This document shows, piece by piece, positions 46,811 through 59,617 of a stretch of 64,000 bases of DNA (positions are counted from its first letter, which is position 1; each line of letters starts with the position of its first letter). The position numbers and the translations under genes are program-made. This DNA is from Trichopria drosophilae (taxonomy: Eukaryota > Arthropoda > Insecta > Hymenoptera > Diapriidae). The stretch is taken from the NCBI GenBank assembly GCA_030407085.1, contig CM059587.1, positions 44,676,501 to 44,740,500 of the forward strand. The letters run 5' to 3'. The notes under the pieces were generated by a model. It searched no databases. It saw nothing but the letters and a program-made list of their open reading frames with translations, and was not told the origin of the DNA.

Positions 46811-48088
46811 ATGAATAACACAAATATAAAAAACCAAAAACTTACCGCAAAACAAACGCACAGAGAGCAGAAGCTAGACATAAACTACTTCAAAAAAGAA
46901 AAAGAAGAAAAAACCGCTAAAGTAACAACTATTAGAAAGAAAGAAATAAGTAGCAAAAAGACTGGAATACCAAAGTCGGCTGACACTGAGGAAAAAGTGA
47001 CAGCTAAAAGAGATCCGAAGCCAGAGGAGACTCCCCTAAGCGAAACGGACATGGAGATTGATAAACCAAATCTCAAAAGACAAAGAAGCACCAATCGCAT
47101 CACAGATAGCAGCAGCGATGATGACGATAGAAACAACAAAACGAGGGAAAAAAGGAGAAAATAGAGGAAAAAGAGGACAAAAATAATGACTCGGACGCCT
47201 CTTCTGATGAAGAAGAGGAAGAAGAAGTCCAAGTGCATAAAATCGAGGAAATACCAAAAGCAATTTACGCAGCAAAAGGAATATAATACTACAAGTATTA
47301 ATAAACAAAACAGAGTCTGAAAACATTCAAAATAAAGCTCAACAAGCACTATATCAGCTGATGCATACGATCACTCAGCTGACTGAGAAATATGCAAAAT
47401 TAGAAGGCGCATACGCAAATGTAAAGAGCAAATCAAAACAGAGCACAGACTCTGGAAACAATCAGGAACAGATCTCTTATGCTGCAATGGCGAGACGCTT
47501 GGTAGCCCCGAAAGCACAAAAATTAAAAACTACCATCAAACTAGCCAATAAAGTTATAATCCTCAAACGAAAAGATCCAGAACTGAGCAAGGATCAGGAC
47601 AAAGCCAAATTACTCCTCTACAAGACCTTTGACCCTCGAAAAGCAAAGGTGCAAATGAACAGTGTCCGAAAGACAAGAGTCGGACTCATAGTGGAGTCGC
47701 CAACGGAAAAAGAACTCAAGAAGCTGATCACTAACGAAAGTGTAACCAAACATTTTACGACTGAAAGACCTAAGAAAAAACAACCTAGGCTGATAGTATA
47801 CGACGTGCCAAGGGAAGTGGATGATGAGGCGCTGCTCAAGGCAATAATAACTCAAAATGATCTCGAGATAAGCCAAGATGACTGCACAGAACATCTGCAG
47901 GTTAAATTCAAAACTGGAAAGAAAAATTCCACTACAAGCAACTGGGTGATAGAGGTGAGCACAGAAGTCAGGAAAAAGATCCTGATAAAACAGAGGTTGT
48001 ACATTGGATGGTCATCATGCAAAGTACAGGACTTCATCCTTGTTACCAGGTGCTTTAAGTGCCAAGGCTTCGGTCATGTCTCCAAGCA
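46811..48088 (+). pseudogene. R1-clade gag, truncated at the tandem junction, unit 2
   Basis: Same breaks and same chimeric end as the unit 1 copy (chimeric stop at 48123-48125). Confidence 0.75.
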
Positions 48089-49105
48089 AGTCGTACGTCC
48101 CGTTTTTTTGTCTCACGATAACTAGCGTACAGATAAGCGTACAAACATAATTTTTTTTAAAAATATGTGGCTTGTCATAACTTAGATCTGATTAGATTTT
48201 TGCGCAGATCCATCCGTCCATTACTAAAAAACATTAGCCCCAATCAAGTTTCTTTGTAGTTTTTTGTATTTATTTTGAAAAATACAAATTTTATTAAAAA
48301 ATGCATCAAACAAAAAAGATAGATCATGAAATTCTCTACAAAAAAGCTTGTATGCATTTTCTTCCTAAAGTCAACGATAATGCCATAAAAACTGGTTTAA
48401 AATGCTTATGAGTATTGTCTGAAAAAGAATTGAATTTGGTCACCTGGGCAAAAAAATTGGTAAACCTTCGGAAGTTACGCGTGTTCGAAATCGAAAAATC
48501 AACAACGTGTTTTGGATGTATTTTTGCCTCCTGAAAACGAATATAGCAATAAAAATTGGTGCTCGGCTATATCTTGGCCGCTATCTTGAAAAAACAGCCA
48601 AAGAACATGTTTCTTTATAGTTTTTTGCATTTAACTTGAAATATACGACTCGTACGAAAAAATGTGTCCAACAGAAATTTTAGAGCATGAAATTCTCTGT
48701 AAAAAAGGTGGTATGCATTTTTATAGAAATCGCAAAAGGAAGCCCGTAAAATAGTGATGAATGTAAGTAGTCATACGCTTGTGCTCCTTTAGCTGAGTTT
48801 CTCGATAGTGAAGTGGATTTACATACATACACACGCACACACTTAAATACACACACTCACATACACACACGCACGCGCGCCCACACACACACAAACATAC
48901 ATACACGTACACGTATACACATGGAGTGCATAGTTCCTGGCATCCCCGTGGCGCACTCTGGGTATTTATTTATGCATAATATATACGTAGCGAACAGGGA
49001 TATCATTACACATAGTAGTGTAGTAACATTGCTGGCTGTATGTGTCACCCTAGCGGCTGCTAGGCTTGGTCCCACAGACCCTTCCTTTTATACCCACAAG
49101 CTAGT

Positions 49106-49621
49106 GTGGGTGATAGTTGAATCTAAGTGACATTTGGTGTCTGTTACCATCGCATTTCATTTTGTATTCTAGAGGTAAAGCGTCCACCTGGGGTGTGCAT
49201 GCGTTCTGGGGGGCTCCGCCCCCAGACCCCCCTATTTATACTAACCTAACCTCCAACCAAAAATCATGGGTGGTAATCGGAACATATTTTCTGCAGTTCG
49301 AAGGAAATACGTCGGTAACAGACACCAATTGTCACTTAGGTTTAGCTATCGCCCGTACCAGCGTGGTTGGAGATTAGGTTAGTATATAGATGGGGGTCTG
49401 GTGGGCGGAGCCCCCCAGAACGCTGGCACCGCCAAGGTTAACGCATTACCGCTGGAATACAAAATGGAGTACGGGCACCTCCATTTTCGAATTCCAAATA
49501 TCATGCGTCCACCTAGGAGATGCCTGCGCCCCCAGACCCCTCTTTTTATACTAATCTCACCTCCAACCAAAAATTATAGGCTGATAATCGAATCCTATTT
49601 CCTGCAGTTCAAAAGGAAATG
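49106..49621. repeat. GC-rich interleaved palindrome, unit 3 copy
   Basis: Same structure as 23495-24010. The main inverted pair spans 49158-49466. Confidence 0.7.
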
Positions 49622-50599
49622 CTATTCATTGCTCATTTGCCAGTTTTCTGTTCATATTATATTATAATCGTTATTTAATGTATTGAATCCTTAGAAATTC
49701 GTTATCTCAGTGAAGATAAAATGAAATTATTAACTTTTAGTAGTTAAATTGACAAGATTATTGCTAATTGTGGAAAACAGCATATATTTTTCACCTATAA
49801 TAGACAAGAATTTCTTATGCAGCAGCGATGGTGTCTTACCTGCTCATTGATACTGCATACACTCAAAAAATGGAATAAATTTTTATTTGTCGTTTTATTT
49901 TTTTTTAATACATTACTAACTTAATCACCAAAAATGCGTGTGAAAAACTATTGTCTAAAAATGCCTCCAATAATTTCTAGAAGCGTTCGGGAAATTCACC
50001 AGTATTTTTTTCGTTTTAAGACAGAAAAATAAACCCTTGTAAGAACAATGCTTGGATTCAGATATACCAAACCACTAATAGTGTGATTATGTGTCATTTT
50101 TAACTGCTTAATTAACTTCGTTTTATGATAAAGTTAGTTCAGTGACAACTTATTCCTATATAGCAATTGTTTACATAATGGCAAAATTAAGTTCTACGCC
50201 CAGTAACAGTTGCATACTTTACTTTAACACATTTTATTTTCTTCCTAGTCTTGAATTTAGAAATTTATATGCGAATTGTTTACTCAAGTTAGTAGTGTCA
50301 AACTTCCATTTAGATATTTTCGTCAATACACGTACTTTAGTGTTATTTTAGTGACAGTAGACGAGCGTTGTCGAAGCCGACTCTAAAACAGTACAAAAAA
50401 TATTTCACTGCTACATTAAATAACAAAGGTTGGTTTTCCTTAAATGGTATACTTATTATCTCTTTTGAATAAGAAAATTTCTGGACACAATGGAACGCCA
50501 AGACGAAAGCAATAATGTCTCACTATTGTCACGTCTAGATAACTCGGAAGAATTATCTAGGGACAGGACCCAAGAAGTATCAAGAACCTTCTTAGACCC

Positions 50600-50689
50600 T
50601 TAACCCTCCTGTGCACCAGTTTTTCTTTTCCCATAAGGGAACAATGTAATTTGGAGGAGTATACTCGTCCTGGCGCACAGGGGGGTTAA
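50600..50689. mobile_element. 90-base piggyBac-type MITE, unit 3 copy
   Basis: Identical in layout to 24989-25078. Confidence 0.7.
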
Positions 50690-52152
50690 ATTACGTTGCC
50701 CAATTTGGTTTTTCAGAACCAGGAAGGGCGGTCGAAATGCGAGAGAAGGATCAATTAAATAATTTTAAAAATTCTTGTTACACAATTTAATACGTTTAAT
50801 AAAAATATAATACATTAACTTCTAATTAATTTTATTTCTCCAACCCCGGTCGCAATATTATTTAAGAAATATTATTCTTAAAGTCTCAATTAATCAGCTC
50901 TCTACAGAGAGAACTGAATTAACTTGATAAAGGAATCAGTTTTTATTTCTCGGTTACGAACCGGGTTTTGTTAATATATTGAAGAAAAGAGATAGCGAGG
51001 TACTCACTTTTCCTAGAATAACCGAACATAAACATAACATCTACTTAAACGAAGACAAATACACAGGACTTACAACACATAGAATTAATACAGGACATAA
51101 TTTTGATTTTTCAAACGTCAAAATTCTAGCAATAGAAAGAAATAAATACAAAAGAACCATATGGAAAACTTTTTTATAAAAAATAACACAAAATCAGTAA
51201 ACATCCGTTTTGAAAAATCAAATTTAGCAGACACAGATATACCGCTACTTCAAGTTCAAAATTCAAAACAATAAATGTAAATAGAACGAAAACAAAATGT
51301 ACACAGAATATTATGTAATCTGAAAAACTTTTCAGTCTCCTTTCATACAATAGAAACGAAAGTGCGTGAATATTCAGACAAAAGTCTTTTTTTCATTCTA
51401 CCAAAATTTAAACACAGTGCAATTTTCTACTCTTCTTTTTTTTATAAATAATTAAAAAATTAAAAATTTCTTTTTTTTTTTTTTTTTTGGTTTTTGTCAC
51501 TACAAAACCGGCATATTCTACAAATTCAAAGCAACACAACAATAATTAAATACAGGTAAGCAGATACAAAATTTAAACAAAATCACAATTCCCAAAACAA
51601 AACATACTGAAAAGTTGATCAGAAATAATCAAAAGAGTTTTTCATTATTGTAATTTTACCATCATGATATATATTATTTTGTAATTTTTTTATATATACA
51701 GAAATATATCCGACAATTTAGCCAAAAAACTAAAAACATATAGCTCAACCATATCCAAAGCCTACGGACTACCTAAAATACACAAACCAAACAATCCATT
51801 ACGTATCATTATCTCGACAATACACTCACCTACTAACAAACTATCTGCTTTCTATACTGAAATTATTTCTACTCTCACAAAAAAGATATCAAAAAAGAGT
51901 CAAAGACAGCTGGGATTTACATAATAAAATAAATAACTTCAAAATTCCGGAAAATCACACATTAATTTCATTAGATGTAGTCTCTTTATTTACTAACGTT
52001 TCAACTGACATAGTAAAATTAATTTTAAAAAACAATTGGAACGAAATTAAAGAACAAAAATTCCATCATCATCATCAAATTCCGACATCATTTTCAAATC
52101 TCTATACTTTCAGTTTCAAGGTAAAAACTATAAACAAAAATACGGATTACCA

Positions 52153-53094
52153 ATGGGATCACCAATAGCAGCAGATTTATTAATGGATTTTATAGAAAAC
52201 ATTCTTATACAAAAATTACCATGCAAACTTCCATTTTACCATAGATACGTAGACGACATTTTAACAATTGTTCCAAACGAATTTTTAGATACAATTTTAC
52301 CCATCTTCAATAGCTTACATAAAATCAAAGGTTTTCAAAATAAAATTACTTTCACCATAGAAAAAGAAGACAACAAAAGAATTAGTTTTTTAGATTTACT
52401 TATTATAAACGATAGAAATACCTTAATTACAGACTGGTACCATAAAAATACATTTTCTGGCAGATACTTAAATTTCCATTCAAACCACCCATTACATTAC
52501 AAAATAGGAGTAGCTTTCGGATTAATCGACAGAGCATTAAGATTAGCACATATTAAATTTAGAGAAAAAAATCTAAAACTAGTTAAACAAATACTAACAG
52601 AAAACGGGTACCCCATATACATAATCAATGAATGTTTTAGAAAAAGAGTCTACAAAATATACAACACCCTTGATACAAAATCAAACGACAAAAAATATAT
52701 CAACACCATTGGCATTCCATATTTTAAAAATATCTCAGAGAATATAAGAAGTAATTTCAGAAATAATGACATTAGAGTAGTATTCAAACCAACGAACACA
52801 AATATTGGTGGCATTAAACCGTTCAAAGACAAAACAGACAAATTACATCAAAAAGACGTAGTATATGAAATCAAATGCAATAACTGCGACGGAGTCTATA
52901 TAGGTGAAACAGGCAGACTTTTAAAAAACAGAATAACCGAACATAAACATAACATCTACTTAAACGAAGACAAATACACAGGACTTACAACACATAGAAT
53001 TAATACAGGACATAATTTTGATTTTTCAAACGTCAAAATTCTAGCAATAGAAAGAAATAAATACAAAAGAACCATATGGAAAACTTTTTTATAA
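52153..53094 (+). pseudogene. Penelope-like RT/GIY-YIG frame, unit 3 copy
   Basis: Same protein as the unit 2 copy, with Pro at codon 4. The RT is incomplete upstream because of the shared frameshifts. Confidence 0.85.
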
Positions 53095-53680
53095 AAAATA
53101 ACACAAAATCAGTAAACATCCGTTTTGAAAAATCAAATTTAGCAGACACAGATATACCGCTACTTCAAGTTCAAAATTCAAAACAATAAATGTAAATAGA
53201 ACGAAAACAAAATGTACACAGAATATTATGTAATCTGAAAAACTTTTCAGTCTCCTTTCATACAATAGAAACGAAAGTGCGTGAATATTCAGACAAAAGT
53301 CTTTTTTTCATTCTACCAAAATTTAAACACAGTGCAATTTTCTACTCTTCTTTTTTTTATAAGAATTAAAAAATTAAAAATTTCTTTTTTTTTTTTTTTT
53401 TGGTTTTTGTCTGCTTACTGAGTGAAAACTCATAAAAATAATTTTTTTTCCAGTCAATAACAGTCAATAACTACAAAACCGGCATATTCTACAAGTTCAA
53501 ACCAACACAACAATAATTAAATACAGGTAAGCAGATACAAAATTTAAACAAAATCACAATTCCCAAAACAAAACATACTGAAAAGTTGGTCAGAAATAAT
53601 CAAAAGAGTTTTTCATTATTGTAATTTTACCATCATAATATATATTATTTTGTAATTTTTTTATATATACAGAAATATAT

Positions 53681-53713
53681 CTGAAGAGGGTCAAAACAAA
53701 TGACCGAAACGTC
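53681..53713 (+). ncRNA. Hammerhead-like motif, unit 3 copy
   Basis: Identical core to 28070-28102. Confidence 0.6.
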
Positions 53714-53779
53714 AACTGTCTTATTTATTTAAAACACCAACTAAATCTGACATACGATACAAATACAACGAAGAACATT

Positions 53780-54668
53780 TTGTAAGTTATTATTATTTAA
53801 TTTTTTTGTGCACGTACACGTATTTTATACGTAGATACGAATTCAAAATTATTTTCATCTATATAGAAAACTAATTATTAGAACATTTCTGGACCATAGT
53901 TACACCCTCAGGCTCAAGCTCAACCGCTTCTCTTCTGCTTTGCGCTAAGGCCACAATGCGTCACGTAGTATTTCGTCATTGTATCAAAATCAATTGTAGA
54001 AGAAATTTCCAAATCAATATGATTTATGGAATTGTTACAAAAATTTACCAACTTGAACTTCTTAATCATACTCAATAAAATTATTCATTTCTACTCCTGC
54101 CTTGCTCTCGTTATCTAAAACATATGTTCCTATAATGTTTCCCGATTTTTACTATTTTTTTTAGAAGAGATCTGCTTTCATTCAAAGTCTTTTGCGTTAC
54201 TTAGCAATACTAATATCTAATATTCCAACATATTCATCAAAAGCATTCGAAAAAATGAATAAATATTCAAAAACATGCAAAACTACTGAATATCTGAGTA
54301 TCAAAATATATGAAAGCAGCAGTCAACTAAAATTTATATAAAAAATATGTCAAGTTAGTTCTTCAATTAATCATTCGTCACAACCAGAGCATATTATCTT
54401 AAGTAGTAAAAGATTCTATTGTAAAATATCAACAAATAACTACTAGTAGTTTACTTTTTGTTTTATTTATGTTTATGCTTTATAGTCAATGTCACGGGCT
54501 TCGAATCAGAATAGAAGCGGCTGAGCTTGAGTATAAGGGCGGTGTGACGTGTGGTCCAAAAATGTTCTAATAATTAGTTTTGTATATGGTTCAAAATAAT
54601 TTTTTATATGTATCTACGTGTAAAATACGTGTACGTATACAAAAAAAGTAAATAATAATAACTTACAA
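53780..54668. mobile_element. Foldback element, unit 3 copy
   Basis: Same as 28169-29057. Confidence 0.75.
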
Positions 54669-55381
54669 TAAAGTTCTGAAGATTCGAAATATTATTTATA
54701 TTTGATAACCATGCAAAAACTTATTGAAAAATATAGCATATTAAACTTTGGCGGTGCTAGAAAGTCGTATGTTGCGCTTTAACTCGAAAATAAAATATTG
54801 AAAATTAAACTACCCCGCAATATTTTAAATATTTTCCATCAAAAAAATTTGTACGTGTATTTTTCTTACCATTTTAAACAATCTCTCGCATGGATTTGTT
54901 AGTATGTCACATATTTCCAAAAATAAAAATTCTAAATCATGGAAAAATTTTTTTTTTACTAAATACCATTAATTTTAGGAAGAAAATAGTACCAAATGAC
55001 AATATTTACAAATGTATAACACATAAAAATCAAGGGCCTAAATTCTGGCTTGCCCCTCCCCTAAGTCTTAAGTAGAATTTGAATTTAATTCTAATCTCGC
55101 TACGCTTTGCCAGAATGCTCACATTTAGTGCATTAGGCAGAAAATCGTATTTTTTTTTATTTTCAGAGGAAGCAGCTAGAGTTTCCTGTCAAAATGGGAT
55201 TAGTTAGTTAATTAGTCTGAGGAGTTGAAACATATTCTCGGTAAAAAACAAATCAGAGTACAGTAGTCTTCCCCTTAAGGTTACTCCCCTTAAGGTTTAT
55301 TCTTCCCGTAAGGTTTAAAACTTTCTTCCCTTATGTTTTATTTTTCCTATATTTGTCTATAAATCCTGCAATACCGACATC

Positions 55382-55664
55382 GCAGGTATTAAGCCTATGA
55401 AAGATAAATTAGACACTTTGTCTCGTAGTGGAGTGGTGTATCGAATACAATGTAAACATTGCAACGCAACATACAGGTTTTACATTACACAGATTGCAGA
55501 CAGGTCATCATTTTTATTACAGGAACGTACAAATTTTAGCAACAGAAAAAATGCATAGCAAACGCAAGGAAATTGAAAACTATTTCATTAAAAAAATAGA
55601 CAACGCAGTGAATATTCGCTTCGAAACACCCAACCTTCCTAATTTGAATTTTTCATTGCTGTAA
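55382..55664 (+). pseudogene. Divergent Penelope-like fragment, unit 3 copy
   Basis: Same as 29771-30053. Confidence 0.7.
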
Positions 55665-56101
55665 TTTAAAGTATTTCGTTTGTTTTCAAATTTCCTAGTT
55701 TTGAGAACCGCCTAATTATCTTTGCAAACGGTTTACTCGTACATATAAATACGAAAATAATGTGCGTCTTTATATCTGCCGAATTAACATCGCGGCAATA
55801 TACAATAAAAAATGTGCTTGTTATGAGGAAGGTACCAAACATATATTTACGTTTTTGTTCATAAGGAAATGTGTATACTTTTTATTCAAAATTTTTTTAC
55901 TAAATGTGCTTTTTTATGCAAACAAAAACTTTTTACTAAAAGTGTTTTTTTAATTCAATGACTTCCACCTCTGAAAATAAATCTGAAGGTTCTGGAATAA
56001 CATGATGGCGAATAAGATCTCCAAGTTCGTTAAGGTACATCAACCACAATTTTTTCTCACAGTTTAATATCTTTATTTTTGTAATTGTGTGGGTAAAGTT
56101 A

Positions 56102-56410
56102 GTGCGTAAAGTACTTTTGATGCCTGTTTTTCGTGCGTAAAGTTTACTTTTACGCACTTCTGACGACAAAATTCGTAAACTGAATGGTCGTGTGTAAAGT
56201 TGTACTTTACGCACTCAATCAGGCATCAAAACTTTACGCACTCTCTTTACGCACCCATTACAAATTACAAAAAATAGGATACCTAACATGGGTGTAAAGT
56301 ATAACTGTTACGCATCGGTCGGCAATTTTACGCAACACTCGACGACTTCGGCGCCTCGTATGTATAGTTCCCGACCGGTGCGTAAAAGTACACTTTACAC
56401 CCTTGTTAGG
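56102..56410. mobile_element. Palindromic MITE-like pair, unit 3 copy
   Basis: Same as 30491-30799. Confidence 0.65.
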
Positions 56411-56858
56411 TAATATACTGTGTTTAAATTTTGCAATGTTCTTTCGACAATCGTTACGTTTATTACAATTTTTTTTCTTCCAAATACTGTTTTCATTTTA
56501 ATTCTGTCGGCCAAAAGACTAATACAAAAAATTTTATTTTCAATATTGTGTAAAAAAAGGGGGCTTAATTAACTGTATGCTGGTACAATAGTTGTCTCTC
56601 GAGTTTTATTCAAATTAAGCTTCTTTGGTGTGTCCATTAAAACTAAAACGCTTACAAATTGTGTTGCAAGTAGTGGTGTTCTGTGTCGTAAATAGATTCG
56701 CAATTTTCTGCTTAAATTTAGGCTGATTTTTGTGATTTCCTAGACCTAACCTCACTTTCGTAATCTGGAGCACATGACACGCAGAGGGATCCAATATAAG
56801 GTTATCGAATTTTTGTAATCTCTTTTAAGTTGCCCTGACACCGATTAAACGATTTGAA

Positions 56859-57625
56859 ATGAGTACTTGCGGGACCTGTAAATCATCCTTCAATACATCG
56901 AGTTTCATCATAACCTGCATTATTTGTTTGAAGCCTTTCCGTGCTAATATAAGCCGCGCAGGATTAACAGCTACGGAAACAAAAGTGTTGGAATTGAACC
57001 AAACTCCACGCATGGTATACCGTTGTGTACAATGCCAAAAAAATGGGAACACCGATCCAGTAATGATGGAGATGATTACTGATTTGATTGAGTCAATCAA
57101 CGATATTAAAGTATCTTTAGCAGCTATCGGTAAGATGCAGTGTGATATTGACGAGGTGAAAAACGTCTAGCAAAGGTAGAATCGGATATTTTGTCTAACA
57201 ACGAGTCTGTCATTGTCGAAATCTACGAGAGAGCACGCAGGGAGATAAATTTGCTTATTTTCAAAGTATCGGAGACAACCCAGGAAGAGGATCATACACT
57301 GGTCACTAATACTTTAAAATTAGTCAGTGTTACTCCGCTAAAAATCAACCGAATTGGACCAGTAAATCAGCAGTCTACTAGGCCCATTTTAGTTAAATTA
57401 AAGGACAAACTGGAAGTTAGAAGAGTGTTGCGGGATTTGAAGAAACTTCCCCCAGTTTACTCGTTTTCCGAGGAGCACACATTCAATCAGAGGACCTTGT
57501 ATAAACAACTCAAAGGGGAAGCGGCACAATACAATGCTGAAAATCCCACCTCACCCAAAGTCCCAAGATTTATCAACGGCTCTCCAACGTTAGTTACGAA
57601 AAAAACGGGAGTCTCGGGAAACTAA
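56859..57625 (+). pseudogene. CR1/Jockey-like ORF1, unit 3 copy
   Basis: Same sequence and same frameshift as 31248-32014. Confidence 0.7.
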
Positions 57626-57669
57626 TTTTAGGATCAACGGCAAGGAGTCTCATCTATTTTTATCGGTAT

Positions 57670-59293
57670 GTGAATGGGTTACGGGCTAAGCTGCATTTAG
57701 TTAGAGAGAAGTTCTCAACGATCACTCCTACACCTGATATTATCCTACTTACAGAAACATATCTTCATTCGGATATTAATGATGCCGAATTAGGTTTTGA
57801 CGGATACAATATCTTCCGCAGAGATCGTGAAACGGTAAGAGGGTCAAGAAGATATGGAGGTGGTGTACTTCTGGCAATTAAAAATAGTATCCCAGTAAAT
57901 AAATGTGATCTGATGCATGAAGATATTGAACATTTGTTCGTTAATATGCAGTTTAGTAATAATAAAATTCTACTCGGTTTAATTTATATTCCTCCTCGTT
58001 CTGAATCACAAATTTATTTTAATCATGTCGAGGAAGTAGAATCACAAATTGTAAGGTTGAACGACTGTGATATTATTCTTTTTGGCGACTATAACCTCCC
58101 ATCTGTCACATGGAGTCATTCTTCACATTTGAATAAGTGTTTTCATCCAGATTTAATGGTACGAACTAATGCCGGACATATATTTACTTTAGTTTCAACG
58201 AATGGTCTGGTTCAACGCTTTCCAATAAATGTGTCAAAAGGTTATACATTGGATTTGGCCTTAACGGCAGTACGCAAGTTTGAAAATATTCCATCGCTGG
58301 ACTCACTTGTGGATATAGAAGCTCATCATGATTCATCTTTCTTTGAGTATAAGTGTACCGATAATCGTACTGTGCCTTTGCTACGAAAGCATTGGGACTT
58401 TCGTAGTGCAAATTATAATAATATTAATTGCGATCTTTCTTCTGTCAATTGGGAATCGGTTCTCTGTCGTCAAAACCTTGATAGAAATTTATGTTCATTT
58501 TACGAATGTATATATCAGACTATAAATTCTCATGTTCCAATAAAAAAAGATTTTCAGCGCGGATTTTCCAATTTGGTACAACCGAGAATTGAAAGATCTG
58601 ATTGTACAGAAAAAAGTAGCTCATAAAACGTTGAGGGAAACCAATTTAGACGTAGATTATCGTGAATTTAAAAGACTTCGGGCCAGGTGCATTCGGGAAT
58701 CTAAGACTTGTCATTGTAATTATATAAGGGACGTGGAATCCAAATCTAGGACAAACATAAAAGCATTTTGGTCTTATGTAAAAAATTTAAAATCAAGTAA
58801 CAGAATACCATCTTGTATGCCTCTAAATGGAAATCAGGTGTGGACAGAGACTGATATTTCAAATATGTTTGCTAAACCTTTTTCATCGGTGCATATTACC
58901 TCTAGTCAAAGTACTTATGAGACGGATTTGCTCGACTCTGAATCTCTTTTAGATTATATCTTAATTACGGATCAAGACATAATAGATGTAGTCAAGGGAC
59001 TGGAAGATAGTTACAGTTACGGACCTGATCTTTTACCTGCCCCTTTTATAAAAAATTGCATTAATTTGCTTCTCAAACCTTTAAGATTTTTATTTAATAA
59101 GTCATTGAGACTGGAGTTATGCCGACTGCTTGGAAACAATAGTTTATTACACCAATTTTCAAATCTGGAGATAAAGGGGATATTGTCAATTACAGACCTG
59201 TTTCAATTATTTAGTATTATTCCAAAGATTTTAGATGCTATAGTGACAACAAAAATAACAGCGGCATTTTCATCGGTTATTATTCCTGAACAG
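57670..59293 (+). pseudogene. CR1/Jockey-like ORF2, unit 3 copy
   Basis: Same endonuclease, frameshifts and insertion point as 32059-33682. Confidence 0.8.
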
Positions 59294-59617
59294 CCCCCTC
59301 CCCCCAGGTGCAGCCACCTTGACGTGGTGGGGGGGGGGGGGCTTGAGAGTCTTGATGATCCTTTTGGCAACACCGACGGGGCGAGCTTGAAAGAGCTACG
59401 GCTGTAACTCGCCCCGGCAGGTATAACCATGCCGGGATGGCAGAAGGTGATGAGAACAGACTAAGGCTGTACACACCCGAATGCAATAGTGTTTTGGACC
59501 GTGCTAAGGGCATGCATGATACTTGGGCAGTAGTATCGAAAACGGACCCCCCTCAAAGGGGCCCGGGGGAGCACTCTGAGTAAGCAATTCCCTAGGCTGG
59601 GCAAGAGGCTCTGCACT
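59294..59617 (+). promoter_or_regulatory. 5' UTR of the R1-clade LINE, unit 3
   Basis: Same as 33683-34005. This is the only copy attached to the full downstream element. Confidence 0.5.

Larger units (their letters stand above)
35285..48089 (+). repeat. Tandem unit 2 of 3 (12,805 bases)
   Basis: Nearly base-for-base copy of 22479-35284 in the same orientation. The differences I saw are mostly run lengths (for example the poly(T) near 40578, and the G run near 46518, which is 17 bases long) and single substitutions. Both its borders are the same gag-to-GTCGTACG junction. Confidence 0.95.
51712..53779 (+). mobile_element. Penelope-like retroelement body, unit 3 copy
   Basis: Same truncation point and frameshifts as 26100-28168. 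Confidence 0.85.
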
